Both the position numbers and the translations under genes were made by a program. Under the pieces are notes generated by a model. That model saw only the letters and a program-made list of their open reading frames with translations, searched no databases and was not told the origin of the DNA. This document shows positions 41,185 through 50,214 of a stretch of DNA of 64,000 bases, piece by piece (the stretch's first letter is position 1; the number at the start of each line of letters is the position of its first letter). The stretch is from Parvimonas sp035282405 (lineage in GTDB: Bacteria; Bacillota; Clostridia; Tissierellales; Peptoniphilaceae): assembly GCF_035282405.1 (NCBI RefSeq), contig NZ_JAYKBP010000002.1, positions 372,001 to 436,000 of the forward strand. The letters run 5' to 3'.

Positions 41185-42450
41185 ATGAATAATAAAGAAA
41201 TTATTGGCGTAAGGGACAAAGTTCCTGTTACAATGCTTATACCTTTGAGTTTACAACATACTTTTGCTATGTTTGGAGCTTCAGTTTTAGTTCCGATTTT
41301 ATTTAATGTAAACCCCGGTATTGTTCTTTTGATGAATGGTATAGGTACATTATTGTTTATTTTTATAACAAAAGGAAAGGCCCCCGCCTATTTAGGTTCA
41401 AGTTTTGCCTTTTTGGGAGTAGGTACCGTTATTATAAATACTATGGGTTATAGATATGCACTCGGTGCTTTTGCTACAACAGGATTTTTAGGTTGTATCT
41501 TAGCGTATTTAATCTATAAATTCAGAACAGATTGGATAAATATTGTGCTTCCACCTGCAGCAATGGGTGCTGTTGTTTCTCTTATTGGTCTTGAACTTGC
41601 AGGAAATACAATAAGAGGCGGAAAAATAGGTGCAAATATATTGACTGAAACTTCAACTAATGCTGATGTTTATGTATTTTTAATCACTCTTTCAGTTGCG
41701 ATTTTAGGTTCAGTTGTATTTAGAAAATTTTTAGGAACAATTCCAATCCTTATTGCTATCATCTGTGGATATATTGCAGCTTTAGCTTTTGGAATGATTG
41801 ACTTTTCTACAGTTACATCTTCAACATTATTTACAATACCGGAATTTCAATTTCCAATTTTTGACTTCAAAGCAAGTTTGATAATGCTTCCTGCATTACT
41901 CGTAATAACTTCAGAACATATAAGTCATCAAGTTGTAACAAGTAATATAATAGGTCAAAATCTTTTAGAAGACCCGGGATTACATAGAAGTATCTTTGCC
42001 GATAACTTTTCAACTATGTTATCTGCTCTTGTAGGCGGAGTTCCAACAACAACTTATGGAGAAAACATCGGCGTAATGGCAGTTACTAAAGTTTATTCAG
42101 TTTATGTAATTGCAGGGGCTGCAATAATCTCAATATGTATGGCATTTATCGCCCCTTTAAGTATGTTAATTCAAAGCATACCAGGAAATGTAATTGGTGG
42201 AATAACATTCTTACTTTACGGAATGATTGGTACTTCTGGAATAAGACTCTTAGTTGATTCAAAAGTTGATTATTCAAATAGCCAAAATTTGATTTTAACT
42301 TCAGTTGTATTTGTAACAGGACTTAGTGGAATTTCAATTAATTTCTTTGGAATGCAATTAAAAGGAATGGTTCTTGCAAGTATGGTTGCAGTGGTACTAA
42401 GTTTAATATTCCATTTCTTAAACAAATTCGGACTTTCAAATCATAAATAA
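41185..42450 (+). CDS. uraA: Uracil permease (NCS2 family, UraA/PyrP-like)
   Basis: This 421-residue permease has the uracil branch pattern of NCS2: PLSLQHTFAMFGASVLVPIL near residue 17, PAYLGSSFAFLGVG, and the loop PALLVITSEHISHQVVTSNI, then GGVPTTTYGENIGVMAVTKV. The Glu-His segment and the TTYGENIG motif are hallmarks of UraA/PyrP. It imports uracil with a proton. AAAGGAGG precedes the ATG. The Phe-rich leader and attenuator point to control by pyrimidine supply. Confidence 0.93.
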   Translation: MNNKEIIGVRDKVPVTMLIPLSLQHTFAMFGASVLVPILFNVNPGIVLLMNGIGTLLFIFITKGKAPAYLGSSFAFLGVGTVIINTMGYRYALGAFATTGFLGCILAYLIYKFRTDWINIVLPPAAMGAVVSLIGLELAGNTIRGGKIGANILTETSTNADVYVFLITLSVAILGSVVFRKFLGTIPILIAIICGYIAALAFGMIDFSTVTSSTLFTIPEFQFPIFDFKASLIMLPALLVITSEHISHQVVTSNIIGQNLLEDPGLHRSIFADNFSTMLSALVGGVPTTTYGENIGVMAVTKVYSVYVIAGAAIISICMAFIAPLSMLIQSIPGNVIGGITFLLYGMIGTSGIRLLVDSKVDYSNSQNLILTSVVFVTGLSGISINFFGMQLKGMVLASMVAVVLSLIFHFLNKFGLSNHK

Positions 42451-42818
42451 TAGTAAGTCCTGTAGAGGACTTATTAAAGAATATAACATTTTTATAATTC
42501 GTATGAAATTATTCTAAAGACTTTTAATGAATAAGCCTTTTTCATTGTATGTATCTTCGATACATTTACTTTTGCTAAAGCAAAAGTATGAGATCTTTCG
42601 ACTACACTACGTTTCGCTCAAGATGACGGATAAGGAATAAACCTTTATTAAGGGCTTAACGTTAAAAGTAGATAATCATCAAATACTATTTAAAAAAATG
42701 AATTAAAAAAATTTCATAAAAATAAAATAATTCACGTGACGATATTAAGCAAAACAAATCTCCCCAACACGTCATCTCGACCGAAATGAGTGAAACGAAT
42801 GAAGCGGAGAGATCTCAT
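42448..42818. repeat. Dispersed inverted-repeat (MITE-like) element, copy 1
   Basis: It begins with AGTAAGTCCTGTAGAGGACT, then two small hairpins (GTATCTTCGATAC and ACTTTTGCTAAAGCAAAAGT). The left arm ATGAGATCTTTCGACT...CTCAAGATGACG (about 42589-42627) and the right arm CGTCATCTCGACCGA...GGAGAGATCTCAT (about 42770-42818) are inverted. Between them lies AAGGGCTTAACGTTAAAAGT. The same plan occurs at 58360-58613. No ORF is inside, so transposition in trans, if any, is inference. Confidence 0.75.
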
Positions 42819-42837
42819 TACTATTATTTGTTTACAA

Positions 42838-43092
42838 ATAATAGTAAGTCCTGTACAGGACTTATAAAAAACAAAACAGCCATATATAATTACAACGAAG
42901 TTATCCTAAAGACTTTTTGTTAATATATTTTTTATCCGATGTATCTTCGATACGTTTACTTTTGCCATTACAAAAGTATGAGATCTCTCCGCTACGTCTC
43001 GCTCTGCTCAACTTCGGTCGAGATGACGTGCAAATAGAAAACTTCGATTAAGAGCTTAACGTGAACAGTAAATAAATTCTAAATACTATTTG
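42838..43092. repeat. Dispersed repeat element, copy 2 (direct repeat of copy 1)
   Basis: It follows copy 1 in the same orientation: AGTAAGTCCTGTACAGGACT, CTAAAGACTTTTTG, GTATCTTCGATAC, ATGAGATCTCTCCGCTACGT, GGTCGAGATGACG, then GAGCTTAACGTGAACAGTAA. Here the left arm carries the full GGTCGAGATGACG form seen inverted in the right arms of the other copies. Confidence 0.75.
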
Positions 43093-43100
43093 AAAAAAGT

Positions 43101-43132
43101 AAAAACTCAACCTTTCGCAAAGTTGAGTTTTT
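43101..43132 (-). terminator. Terminator of the flavodoxin operon
   Basis: AAAAACTCAAC (43101-43111) pairs with GTTGAGTTTTT (43122-43132). Confidence 0.85.
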
Positions 43133-43148
43133 CTAAAAATACATAATT

Positions 43149-43610
43149 TTATAAATTATTTTCTAACCATTTTTGTAATTCATCAAAATCGTAAAATCCA
43201 CTTAAGGCTAATCCGTCTTTTACTATAGAATTTTTACATTCTTTCTTTATATCATCAATCATCATTCCAAACCCTCCACCACCATGAGTGCAGAAAGGAA
43301 TAATTATTTTGCCATCCAAATTTGCAGAACGTAAAAAAGTAAGAACCGGTGGTGCAAAAGTCTTAAGCCAATTAGGTGAGCCTATAAAAACTACATCTAC
43401 ATCATCAATATTTCCTATTTCTTCAGTTAAAGGTGGACAGTATCCCTTATCAATTTCAATTCTAGCTTCTTTTACAGCTGTGTTATATGAAAATGAATAA
43501 GGTCTTAGCGGTTTTAATTCCAACAAATCTCCATCTGTAATTAAAGCGATATCTTCCGCTAATCTTCTAGTTATTCCTGAATAGGAATAATACACAACTA
43601 AAATTTTCAT
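43149..43610 (-). CDS. Flavodoxin-like protein
   Basis: This 153-residue protein begins KILVVYYSYSGITRRLAEDI, the FMN phosphate-binding loop of the flavodoxin_4 group. It contains VDVVFIGSPNWLKTFAPPVL and FCTHGGGGFGMM for the isoalloxazine loops. Flavodoxins of this type carry electrons or act as NAD(P)H-linked reductases. The ATG at 43610 is chosen over the TTG just before it, with AAGGAG upstream. It follows rho on the same strand. Confidence 0.88.
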   Translation of the reverse strand: MKILVVYYSYSGITRRLAEDIALITDGDLLELKPLRPYSFSYNTAVKEARIEIDKGYCPPLTEEIGNIDDVDVVFIGSPNWLKTFAPPVLTFLRSANLDGKIIIPFCTHGGGGFGMMIDDIKKECKNSIVKDGLALSGFYDFDELQKWLENNL

Positions 43611-43647
43611 CAAAATCTCCTTAAAGTTTCAAATTGAAACTAAATTT

Positions 43648-44958
43648 TTAATTATTTTTTAAGATTGCTTTAAAAAATTCCTTGTTGTTTTCAGTTTTCT
43701 TTATGTTTTTTACTAAATTTTCCATAATTTCATTAGTATTTGTATTTGAAAGTTTTCTACGAATTAAATTTGCAGATTGCATTTCTTCTTCTGTCAAAAG
43801 TAAATCGTCTTTTCTCGTACCTGATTTATAAATATCTATAGCAGGGAAAATTCTAAGTTCTGAAAGTTTTCTACTCAAATGAATTTCCATATTTCCCGTT
43901 CCCTTAAATTCTTCATAAATCATATCGTCCATTTTACTTCCCGTATCTACAAGAGTTGTCGCAATTATGGTTAAACTTCCACCATTTTCAACATTTCTCG
44001 CAGAACCGAAAAATCTTTTAGGCTTATGCAATGCAAAAGGATCAAGTCCTCCTGTAAGAGTTTTCCCAGAGGACGGTGTATTTACATTGTAGGCTCTTGA
44101 GAGTCTTGTTATGCTGTCAACCAAAATAACTACATCTTCTCCAAGTTCTACAAGTCTTTTTGCTCTTTCAAGTACAAATTCTGCAAGTCTTATATGATTT
44201 TGAGGCAATTCATCAAAAGTTGAAGCTATTACTTCAGCTTTTGTAAATCTCTTCATTTCCGTAACTTCTTCAGGTCTTTCCCCAATAAGTAAAACAAAAA
44301 TCTTGCTCTTTGGATTATTGATTTCTATGCCTTTTAAAATCGAACGAAGCAAGCTTGTCTTTCCAGCCTTTGGAGGAGCGACTATCAAAGCTCTCTGTCC
44401 CTTTCCAATAGGTACTAAAAAGTCAATTATTCTAGTTGAAACTTCGTTCTTTTCAGTTTCTAAAGTATATTTTTCATTCGGATAAATCGGAATTAAATCG
44501 TCAAAATCTTTTCTAGTTTTTAATTCTGAAACCTTAATATCATTTATTTCATTTATATAGATAAGTGGAGAAAATTTTTCGCTTTCTTTACTTTCTCTAG
44601 TTAAACCTAAAATTTTATCTCCTTTTTTAAGTCTGAATCTTCTTATCTGAGTTGGTGAGACATAAATATCTTCTTCCCCTGAGTCATAGCCATTTGAACG
44701 CAAAAAACCATAACCGTCAGCAGTAATATCAATAAGCCCACAAACTGTTTTTTTATTAGTCTTTGAGTCATTTTCATTTTCAAAAGGCTCGTTTATATTT
44801 ACTCTTTCAGGCTCTTCACTTTCAAATCCATTATCCGCCTTTAAAATTTCAGATATTAATTCATCCTTTTTATACTTTGAAACATTTGCAATTCCATAAG
44901 ACTTTGCAATAGTTTTTAATTCATCAAGATATTTTCCTTTTAAAAGTTCTATATTCAT
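43648..44958 (-). CDS. rho: Transcription termination factor Rho
   Basis: This 436-residue protein has the Rho_N helical domain (LKGKYLDELKTIAKSYGIAN), the cold-shock-like RNA-binding domain (DGYGFLRSNGYDSGEEDIYV), Walker A APPKAGKTSLL, Walker B VVILVDSITRLSRAYN, and the Q-loop and R-loop segments TGGLDPFALHKPKRFFGSAR and STTLVDTGSKMDDMIYEEFK-like ATTLVDTGSKMDD. It is an RNA helicase that ends transcripts. It lies one base after glpX, in the order tal-glpX-rho also known in Bacillus. Confidence 0.97.
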   Translation of the reverse strand: MNIELLKGKYLDELKTIAKSYGIANVSKYKKDELISEILKADNGFESEEPERVNINEPFENENDSKTNKKTVCGLIDITADGYGFLRSNGYDSGEEDIYVSPTQIRRFRLKKGDKILGLTRESKESEKFSPLIYINEINDIKVSELKTRKDFDDLIPIYPNEKYTLETEKNEVSTRIIDFLVPIGKGQRALIVAPPKAGKTSLLRSILKGIEINNPKSKIFVLLIGERPEEVTEMKRFTKAEVIASTFDELPQNHIRLAEFVLERAKRLVELGEDVVILVDSITRLSRAYNVNTPSSGKTLTGGLDPFALHKPKRFFGSARNVENGGSLTIIATTLVDTGSKMDDMIYEEFKGTGNMEIHLSRKLSELRIFPAIDIYKSGTRKDDLLLTEEEMQSANLIRRKLSNTNTNEIMENLVKNIKKTENNKEFFKAILKNN

Positions 44959-44959
44959 A

Positions 44960-45940
44960 CTATCTCTTTATCTTTGCATATTCAGGTTTTTTAGAAATTC
45001 TATGAGTTGCCTCAATTCTTCTAATTGTTCCTGTTTCTGCTCTCATTACAACTGAATAAGTCTTAACTCTATCATTACCAATATGTCTAACTCCGTCTAA
45101 AAGTTCTCCGTCAGTTACACCAGTAGCTGCAAATAAAACTTCATCGCCCTTTACTAAATCATTCATTTCTAAAACTTTTAGTGGGTCTTCAAGTCCCATA
45201 GCTTCACATCTCCTAAATTCTTCTTCATCAGCAGGAACAAGTCTTCCTTGGAAAACTCCGCCTAAGGCTTTAATGGCTGCAGCAGCTAAAACACCTTCAG
45301 GTGCTCCACCAATTCCAACCATTAAATCACAACCGCTATTTTCAATACAAGTTGCAATGGCTTGAGCAATATCTCCAGCTTCAAAAAGTTTTATTCTTGC
45401 ACCAAGTTTTCTAACTCTATCTATAATATCTTGATGTCTTTCTCTATTTAAAATACTAACTGTAACTTCTCCAATTTCTTTTCCCAAAGCTCTTGCAAGT
45501 CTTCTTATATTCATTTCAATAGGTAAATCAATGTGTATGCAATCAACAGCTAAAGGACCCGCTGCAATCTTATCCATATACATATCAGGAGCATGTAATA
45601 AACAACCCGCAGGTGCACAAGCTGCAACTGCAATCGCATTTGGCAATCCATTTGCTACAAGAGAAGTTCCGTCTACTGGGTCAACTGCAATATCAACCTT
45701 TGCAACTCCTTCTTGTCCATTTCCTACAACTTCGCCGATATATAACATAGGAGCTTCATCCATTTCTCCTTCTCCGATAACAACAGTACCTTCCATTGGA
45801 AGTTCGTTGAACATTGATCTCATGGCTTCAACAGCAGCTCCGTCAGCACCGTTTTTATCGCCTTTTCCTAAAAAATATGAAGAACGAATTGCTGCAGCTT
45901 CTGTAACTCTGACTAAATTTAAACTTAAATTTCTATCCAT
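44960..45940 (-). CDS. glpX: Class II fructose-1,6-bisphosphatase
   Basis: This 326-residue protein has the GlpX metal and substrate motifs VVIGEGEMDEAPMLYIGE and VDPVDGTSLVANG, and GIGGAPEGVLAAAAIKALGG in the C-terminal half. It hydrolyses fructose 1,6-bisphosphate in gluconeogenesis. GGAGGAAACT precedes the ATG. It is 12 bases after the transaldolase and one base before rho, so one operon. Confidence 0.97.
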   Translation of the reverse strand: MDRNLSLNLVRVTEAAAIRSSYFLGKGDKNGADGAAVEAMRSMFNELPMEGTVVIGEGEMDEAPMLYIGEVVGNGQEGVAKVDIAVDPVDGTSLVANGLPNAIAVAACAPAGCLLHAPDMYMDKIAAGPLAVDCIHIDLPIEMNIRRLARALGKEIGEVTVSILNRERHQDIIDRVRKLGARIKLFEAGDIAQAIATCIENSGCDLMVGIGGAPEGVLAAAAIKALGGVFQGRLVPADEEEFRRCEAMGLEDPLKVLEMNDLVKGDEVLFAATGVTDGELLDGVRHIGNDRVKTYSVVMRAETGTIRRIEATHRISKKPEYAKIKR

Positions 45941-45952
45941 AGTTTCCTCCTA

Positions 45953-46594
45953 TTATTTAACACTTTCCCAATCTTTTAAAAACTTTTCAATTCCTATATC
46001 AGTTAGTGGGTGTTTTAACATTTGTTTGAACACCTTATAAGGTACTGTTGCAATATCTGCTCCACTCTTTGCAATTTGAAGAACATGCATTGGAGTTCTT
46101 ACAGAAGCGGCAATTATTTCAGTTGTAATTGCATAATTATTGAAAACTTCAAAAATATCTTCAATTAAAATCATTCCTTCAGAGCTGATATCATCAAGTC
46201 TACCTAAAAATGGACTTACATAAGTAGCTCCTGCCTTTGCTGCAAGAAGTGCTTGAGTAGCTGAAAAAATCAAAGTAACATTTGTCTTTATTCCATCTTT
46301 ACTCAAAACATTAACTGCCTTTAATCCCTCTTCAGTCATAGGAATTTTTATTACAATATTTTTATTTATCTTACAAAGTTCTCTAGCTTCTTTTACCATT
46401 CCTTCTGCTTCAAGGCTGATAACCTCCGCTGAAATAGGTCCGTCAACGATTGAAGTTATTTCAGTTATAACTTCAACAAAATCTCTTCCCTCTTTCGCTA
46501 TCAAAGACGGATTAGTAGTAACACCGTCAAGAATACCCCATTTACTAATCTCTCTTATCTCATCAACATTCGCTGTGTCAATAAAAAATTTCAT
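45953..46594 (-). CDS. tal: Transaldolase (TalC / fructose-6-phosphate aldolase family)
   Basis: This 213-residue small transaldolase starts KFFIDTANVDEIREISKWGI, then DGVTTNPSLIAKEG. The Schiff-base lysine is in VIKIPMTEEGLK, and NVTLIFSATQALLAAKAGA, then TYVSPFLGRLDD complete the signature. It moves dihydroxyacetone units in the pentose phosphate pathway. The ATG at 46594 has GGAGG upstream; the longer ORF lacks support. It is the first gene of tal-glpX-rho. Confidence 0.93.
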   Translation of the reverse strand: MKFFIDTANVDEIREISKWGILDGVTTNPSLIAKEGRDFVEVITEITSIVDGPISAEVISLEAEGMVKEARELCKINKNIVIKIPMTEEGLKAVNVLSKDGIKTNVTLIFSATQALLAAKAGATYVSPFLGRLDDISSEGMILIEDIFEVFNNYAITTEIIAASVRTPMHVLQIAKSGADIATVPYKVFKQMLKHPLTDIGIEKFLKDWESVK

Positions 46595-46666
46595 CAATTG
46601 CCTCCTAAATATAATTAATCTATTCGAATATATTTTACCACAAAACAATGCAAAATGCTAATAAAC

Positions 46667-46702
46667 AAAAAGTTGTTTTAAATAAAATTAAAACAACTTT
46701 AA
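46667..46702 (-). terminator. Terminator of the DUF1648-like gene
   Basis: AAAGTTGTTTT (46669-46679) pairs with AAAACAACTTT (46690-46700) on the minus strand, followed by U. Confidence 0.8.
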
Positions 46703-46705
46703 AAC

Positions 46706-46984
46706 TTATATATTAAATAATATGGTAATAACAGAAAGGATTATTCCAATAAGAGAAATGGACAAAAACTTAAATCCTTTTTCCTCCGAGAAATAGTAAA
46801 ATATTGCTCCAATAACTGAAATAGCAAAAGTTGTACCAATCCCTAGTAATTTTGATTCCACATTCGAAGGATTCCCTTTTAAATCAATCTGTACAGTTAT
46901 AACATCAGGTAAAACTATATATCCATATATTGCTAATCCAACAGATAGTAACAAAACAATTCCAAATATTATTTTCTTGTTCAT
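46706..46984 (-). CDS. Small DUF1648-like membrane protein
   Basis: This 92-residue protein has three membrane segments. LPDVITVQIDLKGNPSNVES, just after the first one, matches the DUF1648 pattern (LPxxIxxHfdxxGxP) found in SdpI-type immunity proteins and related membrane proteins. The SdpI C-terminal half is missing. The ATG at 46984 lies about 10 bases after GAGGAGGG; a TTG two codons upstream is nearer. Function unknown. Confidence 0.6.
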   Translation of the reverse strand: MNKKIIFGIVLLLSVGLAIYGYIVLPDVITVQIDLKGNPSNVESKLLGIGTTFAISVIGAIFYYFSEEKGFKFLSISLIGIILSVITILFNI

Positions 46985-47125
46985 AATCAATCACCCTCCT
47001 CTTAAGATGATTATATCAAAAAAAAAAAAAAAATAAACAAGTTTTTAGGTATTTTTCGATATAAATAATGAAAGTTTTTGGGTATAATCGATTATAACAT
47101 TATATTTTTTAAAATGGAGGTTTAT

Positions 47126-47818
47126 ATGAATAAATTTTATAAAGAAATATGCAAATACTACGAAGATATTTTCCCAACAAATGAAGCACAATTAAATTTT
47201 TTAAATAATATTTCAGATGGAAAAGACTATTTAGACATAGGCTGTGCAACAGGACTCGTTGCAAAAAACTTGGAAAACTTAGGAAAAAATGTAATATGTA
47301 TCGACTTGGAAGAAAATATGGTAGATGAAACAAGAAAAAAAGGGCTTAAAGTATTTCAAAAAGATATGTTGGAATTGGACTTTGAAGAAAAATTTGACGT
47401 CTGCTATTGCATTGGAACAACTATTGCACATTTGGAAGACATAAACCAAATCTGTAGCTTCATCCTAAAAACTATGGACTTACTAAAAGAAAACGGAAAC
47501 CTAGTCTTAAGCTGGGTAAACTTCAAACCTTTCATTCTTAAAAATGACCTATTTCTAGGAGCCTTACCAACTCTTGGAACAAAAGTTAAATTTACAAGAA
47601 ACTATTACAGAGAAAATAGCAAAATCCGTTTCAACACGGTACTTACAACAGAAAACGAAAAATTTGAAAACACGCAACTCCTAGTTCCACTATTAGTTGA
47701 TGACTTAATTTCATTCGTAAACAGGCTCGGACTAAAATACGAAATCTACGGAAACTTCAAAAAAGACAAATTCGATGAAGAAAACTCCCCGTCAGTAGTA
47801 TTTGTAGTGAGTAAATAA
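47126..47818 (+). CDS. SAM-dependent methyltransferase
   Basis: This 230-residue protein has the class I methyltransferase motif I (KDYLDIGCATGLVAKNLE), an acidic end of the second strand (VICIDLEENMV), and FDVCYCIGTTIAHLED as motif IV. It resembles Methyltransf_11/25 proteins acting on small molecules. The ATG at 47126 with ATGGAGG upstream is chosen over an earlier in-frame ATG. The substrate cannot be told. A terminator follows. Confidence 0.85.
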   Translation: MNKFYKEICKYYEDIFPTNEAQLNFLNNISDGKDYLDIGCATGLVAKNLENLGKNVICIDLEENMVDETRKKGLKVFQKDMLELDFEEKFDVCYCIGTTIAHLEDINQICSFILKTMDLLKENGNLVLSWVNFKPFILKNDLFLGALPTLGTKVKFTRNYYRENSKIRFNTVLTTENEKFENTQLLVPLLVDDLISFVNRLGLKYEIYGNFKKDKFDEENSPSVVFVVSK

Positions 47819-47821
47819 AGA

Positions 47822-47857
47822 AAAAACAACCTACTCGTTGGGAGTAGGGTTGTTTTT
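47822..47857 (+). terminator. Terminator of the methyltransferase gene
   Basis: AACAACC-ACTC pairs with AGT-GGGTTGTT and is followed by six T. Confidence 0.8.
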
Positions 47858-47933
47858 TATAACCACTCGAATTCGAGGGAGTTATAATCAGAATTATATA
47901 TTAATTTTTTTATTTAAATACTTCTATTGTTAT

Positions 47934-49196
47934 TTATAATCCATGTCTATAAATATGCTTACGAACAATTAAATTATTTAACTTTTCACTGTGCTCAAAA
48001 GAAGATATGTTTTTAAAATCTTCATAATTTTTTTGTTCATAAAAATATTGAAATAATGAATAAACAACTAAAGGTATATCATCATATGTTCCAACATGTG
48101 TAGTCCAATAAATTTTAGATCTATTATTAAAAAACTCTCCTATTTTTCTATAACAATCAAATGCTTCTTCATCCAAATTAAACCACTCTTCATCTAAAAA
48201 AATTTTTTTATTAAAATTAGAATTTTCTTCAATCTTTCTTCGCTTATCAGTACATTCATCGTCAATTACTTTTATAAATCTTCCAATTAGGTTAGAAATA
48301 AAATCGGATATCCTTATTCCTAAATTATCTTTTGACTCAAATCTTTCTATAGTCGCATTTGGAAACATAGATATTGCAGTGTCATAAATTTTTTGTGTGC
48401 GATTTCCTTTTCCATCTATATCTAAATAAATATTCTCACTGTTTATATCTAATTCATTAAGTAAATTTTTAAACCCATCAAAACTAAAATAATAATCCCA
48501 TTTATATTTCTCTTCAATATTTAAATTTTTTTCGATATTATTAATTTGCTGATTAAGTAAGCAAGCAAAATTACACTCTCTATTTTTCAGTTCAAAATTT
48601 AATCTTGTTTCAAGTACATAATTTATAATTTTTTTTATTTCCAAAAGTAATTTTTTTGAATTATATTCATCAGAATGCATTAGTTTAACTAATTTTTCTG
48701 TCTTATGTTGTTCTAAAAATTTGACTGTACCATAAATAAGATTATATACTTCTTTATCGTCATAAAAATCACCTAACTCTATTATATATTTTATAAAAAT
48801 TCTACTTACTACAATTTCAAACTTACTTATAGTTGAAATATTAATTATAACTGAATACTCGTCTAATAAATCAAATAATTTAGTGTAAAATCTAATAAAT
48901 ACTTTCCTCATTGATGAAAATCCTTTATTATAATTTTTACTATTTATTATTGTTCCTTTAAACTCATGATCTTCTTTTTGACCTATTAAATTTTTATATT
49001 CTTGTTCTAAAACTTGATATTTGTTTAAAAAATCATTCGTCTTATTTTCTTCGACTCCTACAAAGGAAACAACAAAATATGTTGAAGTATTTTCTGTATT
49101 TATATTTTGAATCCCATCTTTTTGTGTAATTGATAAATCATGATATGATTCATCATAATAAAAATGTTTCTTTTCATTTTTATTAATTTTTGTCAA
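47934..49196 (-). CDS. DUF3800-like (RNase H-fold) protein paired with KilA-N
   Basis: This protein of about 420 residues has DUF3800 marks: HFYYDESYHD at the N-terminus, YLDIDGKGNRTQKIYD in the middle and FESKDNLGIRISDFISNLIG near residue 300. They place acidic residues as in RNase H-like integrase/nuclease folds. A long helical insert lies between. The TTG at 49196 is favoured because GGAGG lies eight bases before it; the ATG at 49211 lacks a site. It starts about 30 bases after the KilA-N gene and is probably in the same transcript. DUF3800 proteins recur near mobile elements and defence loci. Confidence 0.7.
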   Translation of the reverse strand: MTKINKNEKKHFYYDESYHDLSITQKDGIQNINTENTSTYFVVSFVGVEENKTNDFLNKYQVLEQEYKNLIGQKEDHEFKGTIINSKNYNKGFSSMRKVFIRFYTKLFDLLDEYSVIINISTISKFEIVVSRIFIKYIIELGDFYDDKEVYNLIYGTVKFLEQHKTEKLVKLMHSDEYNSKKLLLEIKKIINYVLETRLNFELKNRECNFACLLNQQINNIEKNLNIEEKYKWDYYFSFDGFKNLLNELDINSENIYLDIDGKGNRTQKIYDTAISMFPNATIERFESKDNLGIRISDFISNLIGRFIKVIDDECTDKRRKIEENSNFNKKIFLDEEWFNLDEEAFDCYRKIGEFFNNRSKIYWTTHVGTYDDIPLVVYSLFQYFYEQKNYEDFKNISSFEHSEKLNNLIVRKHIYRHGL

Positions 49197-49228
49197 TGTA
49201 TTATCCTCCATTATGAAATTATATTTTA

Positions 49229-50068
49229 TTATTTGTTCAATTCTTTAATACTTATGTCGTTTAGTTTTTCAAGTGACATCATTTGAGTTCTTGCAAGTTT
49301 TCTAAGTTCAATCATTCTTTCTTTTTGTGGCAGTCCTTTTTCAATTAGAACAGCATTGTAGCTTTCCATATTTGCTAGAACTAAAAGTTCATTTAGACTT
49401 GCATAGTCTCTCATATTTCCTTTTAAGTTTGGATTTTCTTCTCTCCATTGTTTTGCAGTTTTATTAAATAATGCTACATTTAACATATCAGCTTCACCTG
49501 CATATTTAAAGGCTAATTGACTTTCAGTTAAATCATTTAGTAAATATGTTTTGATAGCATCTGTATGAATCTTATAATTAATTTTAGAAATTTCTCTATT
49601 CAAATTCCAATCAAGCGACAATCTTGAATTTTCATCTGACTTAAGTCTCTTATAATCTTGAATAATATACAGCTTAAACTCTGCAGAAATCCAAGAAGCA
49701 AATTCCATCGCAATACCATAATGTGCATATGTTCCTCCATATTTTCCCGCTTTAGATATAATTCCTATTGCATTGGTAGAATTAATCCATTTTTGTGGAG
49801 TCATTATAAATCTATTTAGTCCTGCTTCATTTCTATACGTGTCGAATTGCACACGGTTAAAATTTTCATTATTAAGCACTTCCCACAATCCAATGAACTC
49901 TAATGTATTTCTATTTCGCATCCAATTTTGAATAACAAATCTGGGATCATCATTATTTTTATACTTTGCAATATCTGTCAGACTTATGTAGTCGTTTTTA
50001 AAGTCTTCTGTATAGATTTGAATTGCAAATCCTTTTGCTGAAATTTGCTCTTTAGTTACTTTTGCCAC
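49229..50068 (-). CDS. KilA-N domain-containing protein
   Basis: This 279-residue protein has the KilA-N DNA-binding domain (about residues 12-130): NDYISLTDIAKYKNNDDPRF, NWMRNRNTLEFIGLWE, and the hallmark GGTYAHYGIAMEFASWISAE, FKLYIIQDYKRLK. The C-terminal half is helical, with AKQWREENPNLKGNMRDYAS and ALFNKTAKQW as in chromosomal KilA-N proteins. The start is GTG, with AAGGAG eight bases upstream. KilA-N proteins are common in phages and large DNA viruses and in bacterial accessory islands. It is the first gene of a unit with the DUF3800-like gene. Confidence 0.85.
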   Translation of the reverse strand: MAKVTKEQISAKGFAIQIYTEDFKNDYISLTDIAKYKNNDDPRFVIQNWMRNRNTLEFIGLWEVLNNENFNRVQFDTYRNEAGLNRFIMTPQKWINSTNAIGIISKAGKYGGTYAHYGIAMEFASWISAEFKLYIIQDYKRLKSDENSRLSLDWNLNREISKINYKIHTDAIKTYLLNDLTESQLAFKYAGEADMLNVALFNKTAKQWREENPNLKGNMRDYASLNELLVLANMESYNAVLIEKGLPQKERMIELRKLARTQMMSLEKLNDISIKELNK

Positions 50069-50186
50069 AATGGAATCTCCTTATCTATAATATATACTTA
50101 CATATCATAATTCTATCATATATCTTAAAATTTTTCCATACGAGTTGAGTTTCACACGGATAAAATTAATTTATCCATTTTTACAA

Positions 50187-50213
50187 CAAAAAAGATAGCA
50201 TTTCTGCTATCCT
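50187..50213 (-). terminator. Terminator of the MFS/CPBP/TetR operon
   Basis: GATAGCA (50194-50200) pairs with TGCTATC (50205-50211), with a U-run on the minus strand. Confidence 0.8.
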
Positions 50214-50214
50214 T

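Noticed and set aside
42448..43092. Possible CRISPR-like or integron-like array of repeats
   Set aside because: Repeats are few, long and inverted, without regular spacers, and no cas or integrase gene is nearby.
46706..46984. SdpI-type immunity protein
   Set aside because: Only the DUF1648-like first part is present and there is no toxin gene nearby, so the specific immunity role is not supported.
47934..49211. Reading the DUF3800-like gene as a transposase or integrase of a mobile element
   Set aside because: No terminal repeats, target duplication or other mobile-element genes are visible around it, and it is coupled to a KilA-N gene.
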